NCBI GenBank assembly: GCA_964628685.1
Contig: CAZVNM010000001.1
Coordinates: 248,001 to 312,000 of the forward strand
Origin: CALMEC01 sp964628685
Lineage (GTDB): Bacteria; Actinomycetota; Thermoleophilia; Miltoncostaeales; Miltoncostaeaceae
Direction of reading: 5' to 3'
Length of the DNA stretch: 64,000 nucleotides
Positions 26,801 through 35,451 of the stretch are shown here, piece after piece. The notes beneath the pieces are model-generated. The model saw only the letters and a program-made list of their open reading frames with translations, was not told the DNA's origin and searched no databases. The first letter of the stretch is position 1. Each line of letters opens with the position of its first letter. A program made the translations under genes and the position numbers.

Positions 26801-27224
26801 ACTGCCGCGACAGGTGCACGATGCGCGCCGGCTGGTGGACATCCTCGCGGCGCGGCCCGACACGAGGGGCATGGCGCTCCGCGCCGGCGCCCGCATCGTG
26901 GACTGGTCCGACCCCGGCGATGCGCTCGGCGAACTGGCCGTGATGGCCGACGACCCGATGCGCGTCGGTGACCTGCGTGACGCCATCGCCCACGCGCTCA
27001 CCCAGCGCACGGGCGATCCCGCACCGCCCCTCCTGACCGCGGTCGACAGGCTGATCGACGATGGGGCGGCACCAGCGTCCGTGACGGCGCTCGAGGTCGT
27101 GGCATGGGCCGGCGGGCGAAGCGGCTGGGCCGAACCGTGGCGCACCCGCCTGACCGTGCTGCGGAACCACCCCTCGCCCGTCATCGCATCCTGGGCGCAC
27201 GACGTCGCCACAACCCCCGAGTAG
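23883..27224 (+). CDS. 1113-residue helical-repeat (HEAT-like) protein, function unknown
   Basis: The whole sequence is short amphipathic helices, with recurring patterns of aspartate followed by Ala/Arg-rich helices (DPAARVSARKEAVRLLGALRA, THRDVRGAAARALLAHLDDP, DVALEEAALGALAHTD), as in HEAT/Armadillo solenoids. There is no signal peptide, membrane segment or nucleotide-binding motif, so it is probably a large cytoplasmic scaffold. A CAGGAT element 7 nt before the ATG suggests leaderless transcription. It stands alone between divergent and unrelated genes. Similar large proteins occur in actinobacteria, but I cannot assign a role. Confidence 0.7.
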   Translation: MSLPALRTLLRRMDGDTHAGRCRTIADLALAHRGDASAAGAFAGLLDGLEHTSAYHARLVTIGAQIIGDVERLYRLARHPSPAVARGATRRLPLAAVDRDDAVALYLDASAATRRTIRRRLVAARRSDVIDRLITHGRLADRERAGLLPGASDAVVRDHLADLAGLAPIGDALAERHPGPLLDLLVDRTSGTTLPERESWWQRLGGVLGTFARHDPDRLLTVLATRGDGLPPGLHRGLGTLIRHDPARTAALVLATPREDAWAVGRALVREARRFSERDRHAIARYLREAGWHPDWQDSLLATYLTGLAPSLRAATFAAAYEGVSTADRELADDLLDALPHEERHRQARRMLGLRSVVDRVDRSAHISGYLPADAADRLAPVTHSSVAEERAAAHAARLAAAGRSRDARTVSVALARLDELRNEQDPVRAAAAATLATMPVKPLLHADLEGVARFTLEVVTARDTSATTLASLVTTWWRITLAALAADNTDIARRALGLLIDLRGAHGWLTVPSLTGLPRGAERPVIDALVDALRAGQRRDEPHLLFGLCRALGDRAHAHQDLQGMLKEALHSPDAGVVHTAAELWLDDPRTRPQRVDIALRIDESLAVLPLVQRTLSRSRQDLLGVLWRPTSLRGRLWGRRMRFVPVLDGSFDRWLPRQVDEYAAALGDLIGTPDTPTWTRTAAVHTLGRLPQIGSGALEAFLTSGDVALEEAALGALAHTDRPGDALTRLLAIRTDDRTRVAMYAAGRCARHLPEARVWPAVIEVLDDPAARVSARKEAVRLLGALRAPEAIDRVVAVGLHEDTHRDVRGAAARALLAHLDDPRAWTVLEQIAASGRDGALAVLQPEPGLMAERHRTAYGALVARHVGSCGDATASILRAWVGRLPDAGTLLTGMLCDFTRSDWHGTLAALRALLLHERGWPQVLAAAEAMADAAENPTGTVDDDGRRRDLPLRRRLEGLVTTVTDWTDRELPRQVHDARRLVDILAARPDTRGMALRAGARIVDWSDPGDALGELAVMADDPMRVGDLRDAIAHALTQRTGDPAPPLLTAVDRLIDDGAAPASVTALEVVAWAGGRSGWAEPWRTRLTVLRNHPSPVIASWAHDVATTPE

Positions 27225-27286
27225 CGGCGGGTGGGCACGGGTATCCGAGGATGCCCACCCGCAACGCCCTAATCTTGTCCGCACCC

Positions 27287-28543
27287 ATGCGCACCGTCAC
27301 CCGTCCGCTCACCACACCGCTCACCGCCGAGGAGGCGCTTCGCCGCATCGCCGGACGCCGGTACCCGGTCCTCGCACCCATCGGCGAGGGGCGCTGGGCC
27401 GTCGCGGCCGCACCGTCCGAGGTGGCCATCGGCGCGGACGTCTGGGACGCACTCGCAATCCCGTGCGACGACGTCGACCCACAGCCGGAGCACTTCGCGG
27501 GCGGCTGGTTCGGCTTCCTGGGAGACGCGCTGGCCGACACCCTCGAGCGGCTGCCGCGCGCCGCACCCGACCCCGGCGGCCCGCCGGTCGCCTGGATGGG
27601 CCGCTACCCCACCCTCGCCGTGTTCGCCGGTGACGCGTGCACCCTGGTCACCACCGAGGGTGACGACGCGCTGGACGACCTGGAGCGCGCACTCACAGCC
27701 CCGGTGTCGCCCGCCGACCACCGGCCGGACCCGGTGCCCCGCAGCGTCATGCAGAGCTCGCTGCCCGCCACCGGCTACCGCGTGGCCGTGCAGCGCATCC
27801 GCGAGCTGATCGGGCGCGGCGACTGCTGCCAGGTGAACATGACCCAGCGGCTCACCGCCCCATGGCGGGCCGGGCCGCTCGCGTTCGCCGAGCGCCTGTG
27901 GGAGGCCGGCGGCGCGACGGCGCACCGCGCCTACGTGGGCCTCGAGCGCGGCGCCGTGGTGTCGGCGTCACCGGAGCTCCTCGTGCGCGTGCGCGGACGC
28001 ATCGCCGAGAGCGACCCGATCAAGGGGACCGCCCCCGTCGGACAGTGGGAGCGTCTGGCCGCGTCGGTGAAGGACCGCGCCGAGCACGTGATGATCGTCG
28101 ATCTAATCCGCAACGACCTGGGACGGGTGGCGGTCCCCGGCCGCGTGAGCGTGCCGCGCCTGTTCGCACACCTGCCCGCCGGCTACGTGGAGCACATGGT
28201 GAGCACCGTCCGTGCCGAGCTGCGACCGGGCATCACCGCCGCCGAGGTGCTGCGGGCGGTCTTCCCCGGAGGGTCGGTCACCGGCACGCCCAAGCTGCGG
28301 GCCATCGAGATCATCCGCGAGCTCGAACCGGTCGCGCGGGGGCCGGCGTACGGATCGATCCTGGCGGTCTCGCGCCACGGCGCGATCCTGGCGAGCGTCG
28401 CCATCCGCACGGCCTGGGTGACCGACGCCGAGGTCCGCTACTGGTGCGGCGGCGCGGTGGTGTGGGACTCGGACCCCAACGCGGAGCTGGCCGAGGCGAT
28501 GGCCAAGGCACGTCCGTTCCTCACGGCGATCGGAGTGGCATGA
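27287..28543 (+). CDS. pabB: aminodeoxychorismate synthase component I
   Basis: The protein has 418 residues. It is a chorismate-binding enzyme with GDCCQVNMTQRL, the catalytic ESDPIKGTAP motif, MIVDLIRNDLGRV and PGGSVTGTPKLRA. With a glutaminase partner it makes 4-amino-4-deoxychorismate for folate. The pabC gene overlaps its end, which favours this role over anthranilate synthase. The ATG at 27287 has no ribosome-binding site; TAATCT at 27270-27275 may be the -10 of a nearly leaderless mRNA. An ATG at 27251 is the alternative. No pabA is present here. Confidence 0.88.
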   Translation: MRTVTRPLTTPLTAEEALRRIAGRRYPVLAPIGEGRWAVAAAPSEVAIGADVWDALAIPCDDVDPQPEHFAGGWFGFLGDALADTLERLPRAAPDPGGPPVAWMGRYPTLAVFAGDACTLVTTEGDDALDDLERALTAPVSPADHRPDPVPRSVMQSSLPATGYRVAVQRIRELIGRGDCCQVNMTQRLTAPWRAGPLAFAERLWEAGGATAHRAYVGLERGAVVSASPELLVRVRGRIAESDPIKGTAPVGQWERLAASVKDRAEHVMIVDLIRNDLGRVAVPGRVSVPRLFAHLPAGYVEHMVSTVRAELRPGITAAEVLRAVFPGGSVTGTPKLRAIEIIRELEPVARGPAYGSILAVSRHGAILASVAIRTAWVTDAEVRYWCGGAVVWDSDPNAELAEAMAKARPFLTAIGVA

Positions 28544-29313
28544 CACGGGTGGTCTGGTTGAACGACGGCTTCGTGGAGCCCGAGCGGGCCGTGTTCTCGA
28601 TCGACGACCCGGGCGCGCGCTTCGGGGAGGGCCTGCGCGAGACGATGCGATCGGACGACGGCGTCGTACCGTGGCTGGACCGGCACATGGACCGCCTGCG
28701 CCGCTCGGCGGCCGAGCTTCGCCTGGAGATCCCCGCCATCGACGCGGTGTCGGATGCGATCGATCGGGTGGCCGCCGCGCTCGGACACGGACTTGGGCGG
28801 ATCAGCGCGATGGTGACCCCCCACCCCACGATCGTCGTCGAGGGATCGCCCACGCAGATCGATCCCGAGGCGGTGCTGACCGCCGTGTCGATCCAGGGCG
28901 CGTGGCATCCGGGCAACCGACTGGCCGAGCACAAGACCCTGTCGTTCCTGCCGTGGCGGGACGCGGTGCGCCGTGCGCAGCGCGGCGACGCCGACACGGC
29001 GCTCCTGCTCGACCAGGACGGCAACCTGGGCGAGGCCGCACTGGCCAACGCGTTCTGCGTCGTCGACGGCCGGATCCTCACCGCCCCGGTGGACGGGATC
29101 CTGGCCGGCGTCACCCGCGAGGTCGTCCTGGAACGCTGTCGCGTCGAGGAGACGATCATCCCGCCGGACGTCTGGCGTCACTGTGACGAGATGTTTCTGA
29201 CCAGCGCCGTCAGCCACGTGGTGCCGCTGGTCGCGGTGGACGACCGGCCCTTCGGTGACGGGCGCATCGGTCCGGTCACCGCCCGCGTGCGCCAGGAGGT
29301 CGCGCGCGGCTGA
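28540..29313 (+). CDS. pabC: aminodeoxychorismate lyase (PLP fold-type IV)
   Basis: The protein has 257 residues. It releases 4-aminobenzoate and pyruvate from aminodeoxychorismate using pyridoxal phosphate. The fold-IV signature is clear: VFSIDDPGARFGEGLRETM, the cofactor lysine in LAEHKTLSFLPW, and DGNLGEAALANAFCVVDG. ATGA overlap with pabB indicates coupling. A class-IV branched-chain or D-amino acid transaminase is the alternative but fits the context less well. Confidence 0.88.
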   Translation: MTRVVWLNDGFVEPERAVFSIDDPGARFGEGLRETMRSDDGVVPWLDRHMDRLRRSAAELRLEIPAIDAVSDAIDRVAAALGHGLGRISAMVTPHPTIVVEGSPTQIDPEAVLTAVSIQGAWHPGNRLAEHKTLSFLPWRDAVRRAQRGDADTALLLDQDGNLGEAALANAFCVVDGRILTAPVDGILAGVTREVVLERCRVEETIIPPDVWRHCDEMFLTSAVSHVVPLVAVDDRPFGDGRIGPVTARVRQEVARG

Positions 29314-29314
29314 T

Positions 29315-29351
29315 CACCGCGGCCCGCGACGTCAGACCGGGGGCCGCGGTG
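29315..29351. terminator. bidirectional terminator between pabC and thioesterase
   Basis: A perfect 11-bp stem (CACCGCGGCCC, 15-nt loop) begins 2 bp after the pabC stop and overlaps the 3' end of the convergent thioesterase gene. Confidence 0.7.
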
Positions 29352-29742
29352 CCTCGAGGATGAGCTGCGTGCAGCGGAACACCGCGATCTGGCGTCCGTC
29401 CTCGCGCAGCACGACGGCGTCCCACACCTGCGTGGTGCGTCCGCCGTGGCGCATCCGCGCCTCGCAGGTGACGGTCCCCTCAAGCGCCGTGCCCAGATAG
29501 TTGCACTGCAGGTCGAGCGTCGCGAAGCCCATCGAGCCGATGGTCGCCACCGTCCCGAACCCGCACGCGGTGTCGGCCAGGGCGGCGACGGTCCCGCCGT
29601 GCAGGAAGCCGTTGGGCGACAGGACCTCCCGGCGCAGTTCGAGTTTCGCGTCGACCGCACCGGGCTCCACCCGCGTGAACACCACCCCCAGGAACCCCGG
29701 CAGGGTTCCCTGGGCGGCGGCGTTCGCCTCGTCGACCGTCAC
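29332..29742 (-). CDS. PaaI-type hot-dog thioesterase
   Basis: The protein has 136 residues. The signature LSPNGFLHGGTVAALADTACG and the C-terminal strand pattern (DLQCNYLGTALEGTVTCEARMRHGG) fit acyl-CoA thioesterases such as PaaI. The GTG start overlaps the stop of the upstream subtilase gene (GTGA), so it is translated from the same mRNA, although no functional link to a secreted protease is obvious. Confidence 0.8.
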   Translation of the reverse strand: MTVDEANAAAQGTLPGFLGVVFTRVEPGAVDAKLELRREVLSPNGFLHGGTVAALADTACGFGTVATIGSMGFATLDLQCNYLGTALEGTVTCEARMRHGGRTTQVWDAVVLREDGRQIAVFRCTQLILEAPRPPV

Positions 29743-31487
29743 AGGCGCTGCAGGGTCAGCGTGTAGCGGCCCCCGCCCTGCATCGCGGCGACCGAGATGA
29801 TGTAGCGGCCGGTCACCGGCGCACGGAAGACCGCGGCACGAGTGCCGGGTGTGTAGCGACGCGTGGTGGTGAGCATGCGCTGCGCGAGCCAGTCGGGGTT
29901 GCGCACGCGGGGGTTGATGGACGTCGTACCGGGGCGGAAGACGGCCATGTCCATCCGACCCGACGGGGCGCTGATCACGACCCGGACCCGCTGGCCCTTC
30001 CCGACCGCCACCGAGTAGACGTCGAACTGGTCGTTGTTGAAGTCCGCCGCGCCGCGGATGACCCGGCGTGTCGTGCCGGACAGACGGATCATGTGACCCG
30101 GCGCCGCGAACTTGACGTCGTCGTTGGGTTCGACCAGGTCGTCCTGCGGGGTGGGTGCCTGGACCGCCCGCAGCGGATCGACCGCGCCCCAGCCCTCGCG
30201 GCTGGTGCGCGCCCGCCCGGCCACGGCGCGGCTGGACGTGCGCAGCAGGATCTCGGTCGCCTGGTACGGGCTGATGCCAGGATGTGACGCGTAGATGAGC
30301 GCCAGGGTGCCGGCCACGTAGGGCGCGGCCATCGACGTGCCCTCCTTGTACCCGTAGCCGGCGGTCATGGCGCCCTTCTGCACGCTGAGCGGCAGCGTCG
30401 AGAGGATGTTGACCCCGGGCGCGATGACGTCGACCGAGTAGTTGTAGTTGGAGAACCGGGCCGCCCCCAGGGGGGTCGGACAGTCCGGACGCGAGACGCG
30501 GCGCTCGCACTGCGCGGCGACGCCGATCACATGGTCGTAGCCCGCCGGGAAGTTGACCTCGTTGTCGTCGTAGCCCTCGTTGCCGACCGACGAGACGATC
30601 AGCGCGCCGCGGCGGTAGGCCCAGTTGACCGTGTCCTGGAACGCCTGGCTGTACCCGGGACCGCCCGACGAGATGTTGATGACGCGCGCGCCCCTGTTGA
30701 CCGCCCAGCGGATGCCCTGCATCATCGTCCGGTCGCTGCTCTCAGCGGCGGAATTGGCGATCTGCACAGGCATGATCCGCGAGGTGCCGGGACGTCCCGA
30801 CGCCGACGCCGGTGCCACGCCGACGATGCCGATCGCGTTCATGGGTGCGGCGGCGATGCCGGCGACATGGGTGCCGTGCCCCTCGGTCGACACGTCGGGG
30901 GCCCGCGGACGCCGGGTGATCGTGCTGTACGGGGAGACGATCAGCCCCGGCTCGCGGAACTCCTCGTGGCCGATGTCAAGCCCGGAGTCGAGGATGGCGA
31001 TGATGGGACGCTCGTAGGCGGCGGTCCCCTCCGCCCACGTGCCCATGCGCATGGACCACTGGCCGTTGGGCGCGGCGAGGAGCGGGTCGATCGCGGGTGG
31101 AAGCGTCTGCAGCGGCAGGGTGGGGACCGGCGCGGTGGGCTCCGGCAGGTCGGCGGTCGACTTGCGCGTCGACCACTCCGCCCGCACCACGTCCGGGCGC
31201 CCCAGCACGCGACGGCGCGCGTCGGTCACATCCGGCGTCAGCTGCCACGCGCCCACCTCGGGCACGAGCTCGCGGACCTCACCCAGACCGGCCAGGCGTC
31301 GCGCCACCTCGGATGCGGCGGGCCGGTCGGCGAAGGTGACGATCAGCTCGGCGGGCCCGGCGGGGAGCCTGCCGATCGACGTCCTCGCCGCATCCGCGGC
31401 GGCCGCGGACCCCGTGGCCGTCGCGAACGCCGCGCACAACGCCGCGATGAGGGCGACACGACGTGGCAGCGTGGTGGTGAGATGCAT
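29739..31487 (-). CDS. secreted subtilisin-like serine protease (S8)
   Basis: The protein has 582 residues. A signal peptide (MHLTTTLPRRVALIAALCAAFATATGSAAAADA, positions 1-33) precedes an inhibitor-I9-like propeptide. The catalytic domain has the triad in AILDSGLDIG (Asp), GHGTHVAGIAAA (His) and EGTSMAAPYVAG (Ser), plus the oxyanion Asn in SSVGNEG. The last ~130 residues look like a pre-peptidase C-terminal beta domain (FDVYSVAVGKGQRVRVVI). The ATG at 31487 follows GGGAGGGA. It heads an operon with the thioesterase. Confidence 0.92.
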   Translation of the reverse strand: MHLTTTLPRRVALIAALCAAFATATGSAAAADAARTSIGRLPAGPAELIVTFADRPAASEVARRLAGLGEVRELVPEVGAWQLTPDVTDARRRVLGRPDVVRAEWSTRKSTADLPEPTAPVPTLPLQTLPPAIDPLLAAPNGQWSMRMGTWAEGTAAYERPIIAILDSGLDIGHEEFREPGLIVSPYSTITRRPRAPDVSTEGHGTHVAGIAAAPMNAIGIVGVAPASASGRPGTSRIMPVQIANSAAESSDRTMMQGIRWAVNRGARVINISSGGPGYSQAFQDTVNWAYRRGALIVSSVGNEGYDDNEVNFPAGYDHVIGVAAQCERRVSRPDCPTPLGAARFSNYNYSVDVIAPGVNILSTLPLSVQKGAMTAGYGYKEGTSMAAPYVAGTLALIYASHPGISPYQATEILLRTSSRAVAGRARTSREGWGAVDPLRAVQAPTPQDDLVEPNDDVKFAAPGHMIRLSGTTRRVIRGAADFNNDQFDVYSVAVGKGQRVRVVISAPSGRMDMAVFRPGTTSINPRVRNPDWLAQRMLTTTRRYTPGTRAAVFRAPVTGRYIISVAAMQGGGRYTLTLQRL

Positions 31488-31759
31488 CGAGCGGTTCCCT
31501 CCCGGCGACCGGACTACGGAGAACGAGCGGTCGCCGGTGACGCCGCGCGGCGGCTCCGTTGTCGTGACGGGACCGGTCGGCGATGGCCGGACCGGGCGTG
31601 CACGTCCGCCTGCGGCGGCCGGAGCGCCGGCACATGGTAGTCCACCGGCGGCGCGGCGCGAACCGCATCGGTGCGTCGGTGGAACACCGGCCGCCCCGGC
31701 GCACACAGCCCGGACGGTAATGTTGGTGAACGTCCCGAGGCCGATCCATGGAGGTCACG

Positions 31760-32143
31760 ATGGGTTCCAACCTTCCCCCGCAGCGCACCCGTCCGGGCGG
31801 CATCGCGGGCAGCCGCGACCAGCGCAGGTCCATCAGCCCCACCCAGGGTGCGGAGGAGGCGGCGAAGCGGCTCGGCCTCACCTGCTTCCACGCCGGGCAG
31901 AAGGTGGCCGGTCACGTCGCCTGTGCGGCCTGCCAGTTCCAGATCCGCAACCGCGGCATCCTGCCGGCGTGTCCGGAGTGCGGCGAGCTCATCTGGGCGT
32001 GGCTCGACACGGCACCGCCGCCGGAGATCGAGGGCGCGGGCACGGCCCCCGAGGGTGGCGCCGCCGCGGGCGAGGGCTCCGAGGCACCGGCCGAGGAGGC
32101 CCCGGTCGCCGTCCAGGAGAACGTCTCGATCGAGCCGACCTAG
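31760..32143 (+). CDS. small zinc-ribbon protein with acidic tail
   Basis: The protein has 127 residues. The central part has CAAC and, 15 residues later, CPECGELIW, a two-knuckle zinc ribbon. The C-terminal 40 residues are Glu/Ala/Gly-rich and disordered. GGAGGT lies 5 nt before the ATG at 31760, so this start is used instead of 31748, whose ATG is part of that site. Its role is unknown. Confidence 0.65.
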   Translation: MGSNLPPQRTRPGGIAGSRDQRRSISPTQGAEEAAKRLGLTCFHAGQKVAGHVACAACQFQIRNRGILPACPECGELIWAWLDTAPPPEIEGAGTAPEGGAAAGEGSEAPAEEAPVAVQENVSIEPT

Positions 32144-32276
32144 GAGCACGCCCCGCGTGTGGAGGCGGGCCGCGCGAAGCGAGGACTCTTACAAAGCCGT
32201 TACAGCGAACAGTCATCCTCTTCACGTGCCGTGTCGATAGTCGTGGAAGACGCGTCCCACGCACCCCGCTCTTCAG

Positions 32277-32813
32277 ATGATCCGTCGACTCCTCATCCTC
32301 ATCGCACTCGTCGCAGTCCCCGCCACCGCATCCGGTGCGGTCACGCACGCGGGTGAGCGGGTCGGCACGTTCGACGCGCGCGGGGTCGGGACGATCACGG
32401 CGCAGGGCAAGATCACCGCGTTCGGGCGGATCAACGGGACGATCATGGTGCGCGATCCCTCCGGGAAGGCGATCGTGCGCCTCAACGGAACGCGGCAACG
32501 TCCCCGCCCGGCCCGCAGGGGCGCGCCACGCATCTACCTGATCCCCACGAAGGGCACACGGACGTTCTACGCGCAGGGCAACAACGTGCGCGTGCAGCTG
32601 ACCGCCCCGCGCACCGGGTCGATCTCGCTGTCGATGTTCGGACACGCACGTGTCCTACGTCTGGCGGGCGTCGGCGTCTATTCGGTCAACTCCGGCGCGG
32701 ACGCACCGTGGACGACGGCCACCACCCCGCTTCGCGTGATGCCCGAGAAGATCACCGGCCCCGGCAAGAACGTCACCACGCCCACGCCCACGGCCACGAC
32801 GCCGGACGAATGA
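32277..32813 (+). CDS. secreted protein of unknown function
   Basis: The protein has 178 residues. A signal peptide spans residues 1-20 (MIRRLLILIALVAVPATASG). The mature part is a strand-rich domain with many Gly and Thr residues (GVGTITAQGKITAFGRING), ending in a Thr/Pro-rich tail. It is upstream of the response regulator but separated from it by a promoter. No family is recognised. Confidence 0.6.
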   Translation: MIRRLLILIALVAVPATASGAVTHAGERVGTFDARGVGTITAQGKITAFGRINGTIMVRDPSGKAIVRLNGTRQRPRPARRGAPRIYLIPTKGTRTFYAQGNNVRVQLTAPRTGSISLSMFGHARVLRLAGVGVYSVNSGADAPWTTATTPLRVMPEKITGPGKNVTTPTPTATTPDE

Positions 32814-32876
32814 TCGTCCCCGGCGCCCGGGACCGAACGCACGACCATCGCGGCAGGGGTCACTAGGATGTCCGAC

Positions 32877-33587
32877 GTGAGCATTGACGCGACCCAGCAG
32901 ATCCTCATCATCGAGGACGAGCAGAACATCGCATCGTTCGCGAAGATGTACCTCGAGGCCGCGGGGTTCACCGTGGCCGTCGCCCACCGCGGCGATGAGG
33001 GACTGGCCATCGCCCGCCGCGACTCGCCGGACCTGATCGTGCTCGACCTGATGCTTCCGGGGCTGGACGGGTACGAGATCACCCGGCAGCTGCGGGCGTC
33101 GGGGGACAACGGTGGCCCGGCAATCCTCATGTTGACCGCCCGCGACGACGCCGTCGACAAGGTGGTCGGCCTCGAGCTCGGCGCCGATGACTACATGGCG
33201 AAGCCCTTCAACCCCCGTGAGCTCGTCGCACGGGTGCGCGCGGTGCTGCGACGGTCCAGCCCGTCCACCGGCGCGCGGGCGGACGCACCCCAGACCTTCG
33301 AGCTGGACCGGCTGCGGATCGAGGTCGGGCCGCGCGAGGTCTCGGTGGACGACGAGCAGGTCGCGCTCACGCCCAAGGAGTTCGACCTCCTGGTCACCCT
33401 CGTGGAGAACCGCGGCATCGTCCTCACCCGCGAGCAGCTTCTGGAACGCGTGTGGGGGTTCACCTTCCTCGGCGACAGCCGCACGATCGACGTCCACGTC
33501 CGCCAGCTGCGGCGCAAGCTGGGTGACGCCTGCCCCATCCAGACGGTCTGGGGGACCGGCTACAAGGTGGCCGCACCCAGGAGATGA
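32877..33587 (+). CDS. OmpR-family response regulator
   Basis: The protein has 236 residues. The receiver domain has the acidic pocket IIEDE, the phospho-acceptor Asp in LIVLDLMLPG, the switch Thr in MLTARD and Lys in YMAKPF. A winged helix of PhoB type follows (LTPKEFDLLVTLVENRG, SRTIDVHVRQLRRKLGD). The GTG at 32877 is preferred over the ATG at 32868 because the ATG lies inside a TAGGAT -10 (32864-32869) that ends 7 nt before the GTG. It overlaps the histidine kinase gene by ATGA. Confidence 0.92.
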   Translation: MSIDATQQILIIEDEQNIASFAKMYLEAAGFTVAVAHRGDEGLAIARRDSPDLIVLDLMLPGLDGYEITRQLRASGDNGGPAILMLTARDDAVDKVVGLELGADDYMAKPFNPRELVARVRAVLRRSSPSTGARADAPQTFELDRLRIEVGPREVSVDDEQVALTPKEFDLLVTLVENRGIVLTREQLLERVWGFTFLGDSRTIDVHVRQLRRKLGDACPIQTVWGTGYKVAAPRR

Positions 33588-35020
33588 CGGCTCCGTGGCG
33601 CACCCTGCGGGGGCGCCTCGCCCTCGCATCGCTCGGCGGTCTGCTCGTCGCGACGATCGTCTTCACCGCGCTCGGGCTGCAGCTCGCGCGCAGCCAGACC
33701 TACGCGCGGGAACGCGACGACCTCGACGCCAAGGCGCGCGGCATCGCCCAGCTCCTCAGCGAGGAGTTCGCCACGAGCATCCAGACCGAGGGCGGCCTCA
33801 GCGTCTCGATCGGCCAGATCCGCACCCTCGAATCCATCGCCGGCACCGAGACCGACCTCGTCTACATGGGTCCCGAGCTCAACCCCTCGGGTGGCCCCAC
33901 CCTGCCGCGCGACGTCATCGGACAGGTCAACCTCGACGTCCTGCAGCGCGACGGCATCCAGCGCATCGATTACACCGACTCGCTCGGCACCGCGCGGATG
34001 GCCTCGGCGGCACCGCTGCGATTCCAGGACGAGACGGTGGGGGCCATCGTCCTCGCGCGCGAACGCTCCGAGATCTCGTCGCTGTGGCGACGTTTGGGCG
34101 CGCGGGTGCTGGTGGCCGCGCTGGTCGGGTTCCTCGCCGCCCTCGCGGCGTCGGTGTTCCTGGCGGCCCGGGTGCTCCGACCGCTGCGCCGGCTGCAGGC
34201 CGCGGCCATCGACGTCGGACAGGGCGACCTGGAGACACGCGTCGACGTCGGCGGGACCGAGGAGATCGACGCGCTGGCCGCGGCCTTCAACACGATGGTG
34301 CGCGAGCTGCGCCACCGCGATCGCATCAGCCGCGAGTTCCTCATGCGCATCACCCACGATCTGCGCACGCCGCTCACCGCGATCCGGGGCCACACCCAGG
34401 CGCTGGCCGACGGCGTGGTGCCGGACGACCTGGTGCCGCGGTCACTCGCGGCGATCGACGACGAGTCGCAGCGGCTGTCGGCAATGGTGACCGATCTGCT
34501 CGACCTGGCGAAGCTGGAGGCGGGGCGGCTGCGGATGGACGTCGACAGCGTGGACGCGGCCAAGCTCGTGCGGCGGGCCTTCGACGCCCACGCCGGCGCC
34601 GCCGCATCGCGCGGTGTCGACTACCGGTGCGAGATGACGGAGATGGGCGAGATCGTGACCGACTCGACCCGGGTGCAGCAGATCCTCGCGAACCTGATCG
34701 ACAACGCCCTGCGCTGGACCGGCCCCGACGGGACCGTCACGGTGGAGGCATCGGCCACGACCGGTCACGTGGAGGTGGCGGTCGCCGACACGGGCCCCGG
34801 GGTCCGCCCGGAGATGCACGAGGAGATCTTCACCGCGTTCCGGTCGGAGGTGACGCCCGGGGGTGAGGACGGCAGCGGCCTGGGGCTCGCCATCTCGCGG
34901 CAGCTCGCGCGGCGGCTGGGCGGCGACCTGCACCTGGATCCGACGCCCGAGCGGGGTGCGCGCTTCGTGCTGCGCCTGCCGCGCCGGACGCCCGACCCGG
35001 ATCCCGCAGCGCCCGCCTGA
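33584..35020 (+). CDS. sensor histidine kinase
   Basis: The protein has 478 residues. The first transmembrane segment is near residues 10-32, an extracytoplasmic sensor of ~125 residues follows, and the second segment is near 165-190. Then come HAMP, the HisKA phospho-acceptor in FLMRITHDLRTPLTAIRG, and an ATPase domain with N-box (QQILANLIDNALRW), ADTGPGV and GSGLGLAIS. It is translationally coupled to its response regulator. The signal is unknown. Confidence 0.93.
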   Translation: MTAPWRTLRGRLALASLGGLLVATIVFTALGLQLARSQTYARERDDLDAKARGIAQLLSEEFATSIQTEGGLSVSIGQIRTLESIAGTETDLVYMGPELNPSGGPTLPRDVIGQVNLDVLQRDGIQRIDYTDSLGTARMASAAPLRFQDETVGAIVLARERSEISSLWRRLGARVLVAALVGFLAALAASVFLAARVLRPLRRLQAAAIDVGQGDLETRVDVGGTEEIDALAAAFNTMVRELRHRDRISREFLMRITHDLRTPLTAIRGHTQALADGVVPDDLVPRSLAAIDDESQRLSAMVTDLLDLAKLEAGRLRMDVDSVDAAKLVRRAFDAHAGAAASRGVDYRCEMTEMGEIVTDSTRVQQILANLIDNALRWTGPDGTVTVEASATTGHVEVAVADTGPGVRPEMHEEIFTAFRSEVTPGGEDGSGLGLAISRQLARRLGGDLHLDPTPERGARFVLRLPRRTPDPDPAAPA

Positions 35021-35027
35021 GACGCCG

Positions 35028-35060
35028 GCGGGGCGCGGCCGTCACCGGCCCGCGCCCCGC
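35028..35060. terminator. bidirectional terminator between kinase and glnK
   Basis: GCGGGGCGCGG pairs with CCGCGCCCCGC through a stem with one bulge, 8 bp past the kinase stop and 23 bp from the convergent glnK stop. Confidence 0.65.
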
Positions 35061-35082
35061 TGTCCATCACGATGCGACGGGA

Positions 35083-35451
35083 TCACGCCGAGGTGTGATC
35101 CCCCTCGTGCGTCTCGAGGACCACCGGACCACGCTCACCCGTGCGGACGCGGATGGCCTGCTCGACGTCGAAGACGAAGATCTTGCCGTCGCCCGCCTCG
35201 CCCGTCTGCGCGTGGCGCATGATCGTGTCGATCGTGCGGTCCACGTCGCCGTCGTCGACGACGATCTCGAGCTTCAGCTTGGGACGCAGGAAGATGGTGG
35301 TCCTCGCCCCCCGGTAGCTCTCGGTGTAGCCCTTCTGACGTCCGGAGCCCTTCACCTCCGAGACCGACATCGACGGGATCCCCATCGAGTCCAGCTGGTC
35401 GCGGATGGCGTCGAACGCCTCGTGACGGATGAACGCTTCGATCTTCTTCAC
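35083..35451 (-). CDS. glnK: PII nitrogen-regulatory protein, atypical T-loop
   Basis: The protein has 122 residues. PII trimers sense 2-oxoglutarate and ATP/ADP and plug the ammonium channel. The fold is clear (KKIEAFIRHEAFDAIRDQL, KIFVFDVEQAIRVRTGE). The T-loop reads GRQKGYTESYRGARTTIF: Tyr46 is kept, but position 51, the tyrosine modified by uridylylation or adenylylation in most PII proteins, is Thr. Position 49 is Ala, so the cyanobacterial phosphoserine site is also absent. The GTG start overlaps the amt stop (GTGA). Confidence 0.9.
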   Translation of the reverse strand: MKKIEAFIRHEAFDAIRDQLDSMGIPSMSVSEVKGSGRQKGYTESYRGARTTIFLRPKLKLEIVVDDGDVDRTIDTIMRHAQTGEAGDGKIFVFDVEQAIRVRTGERGPVVLETHEGDHTSA

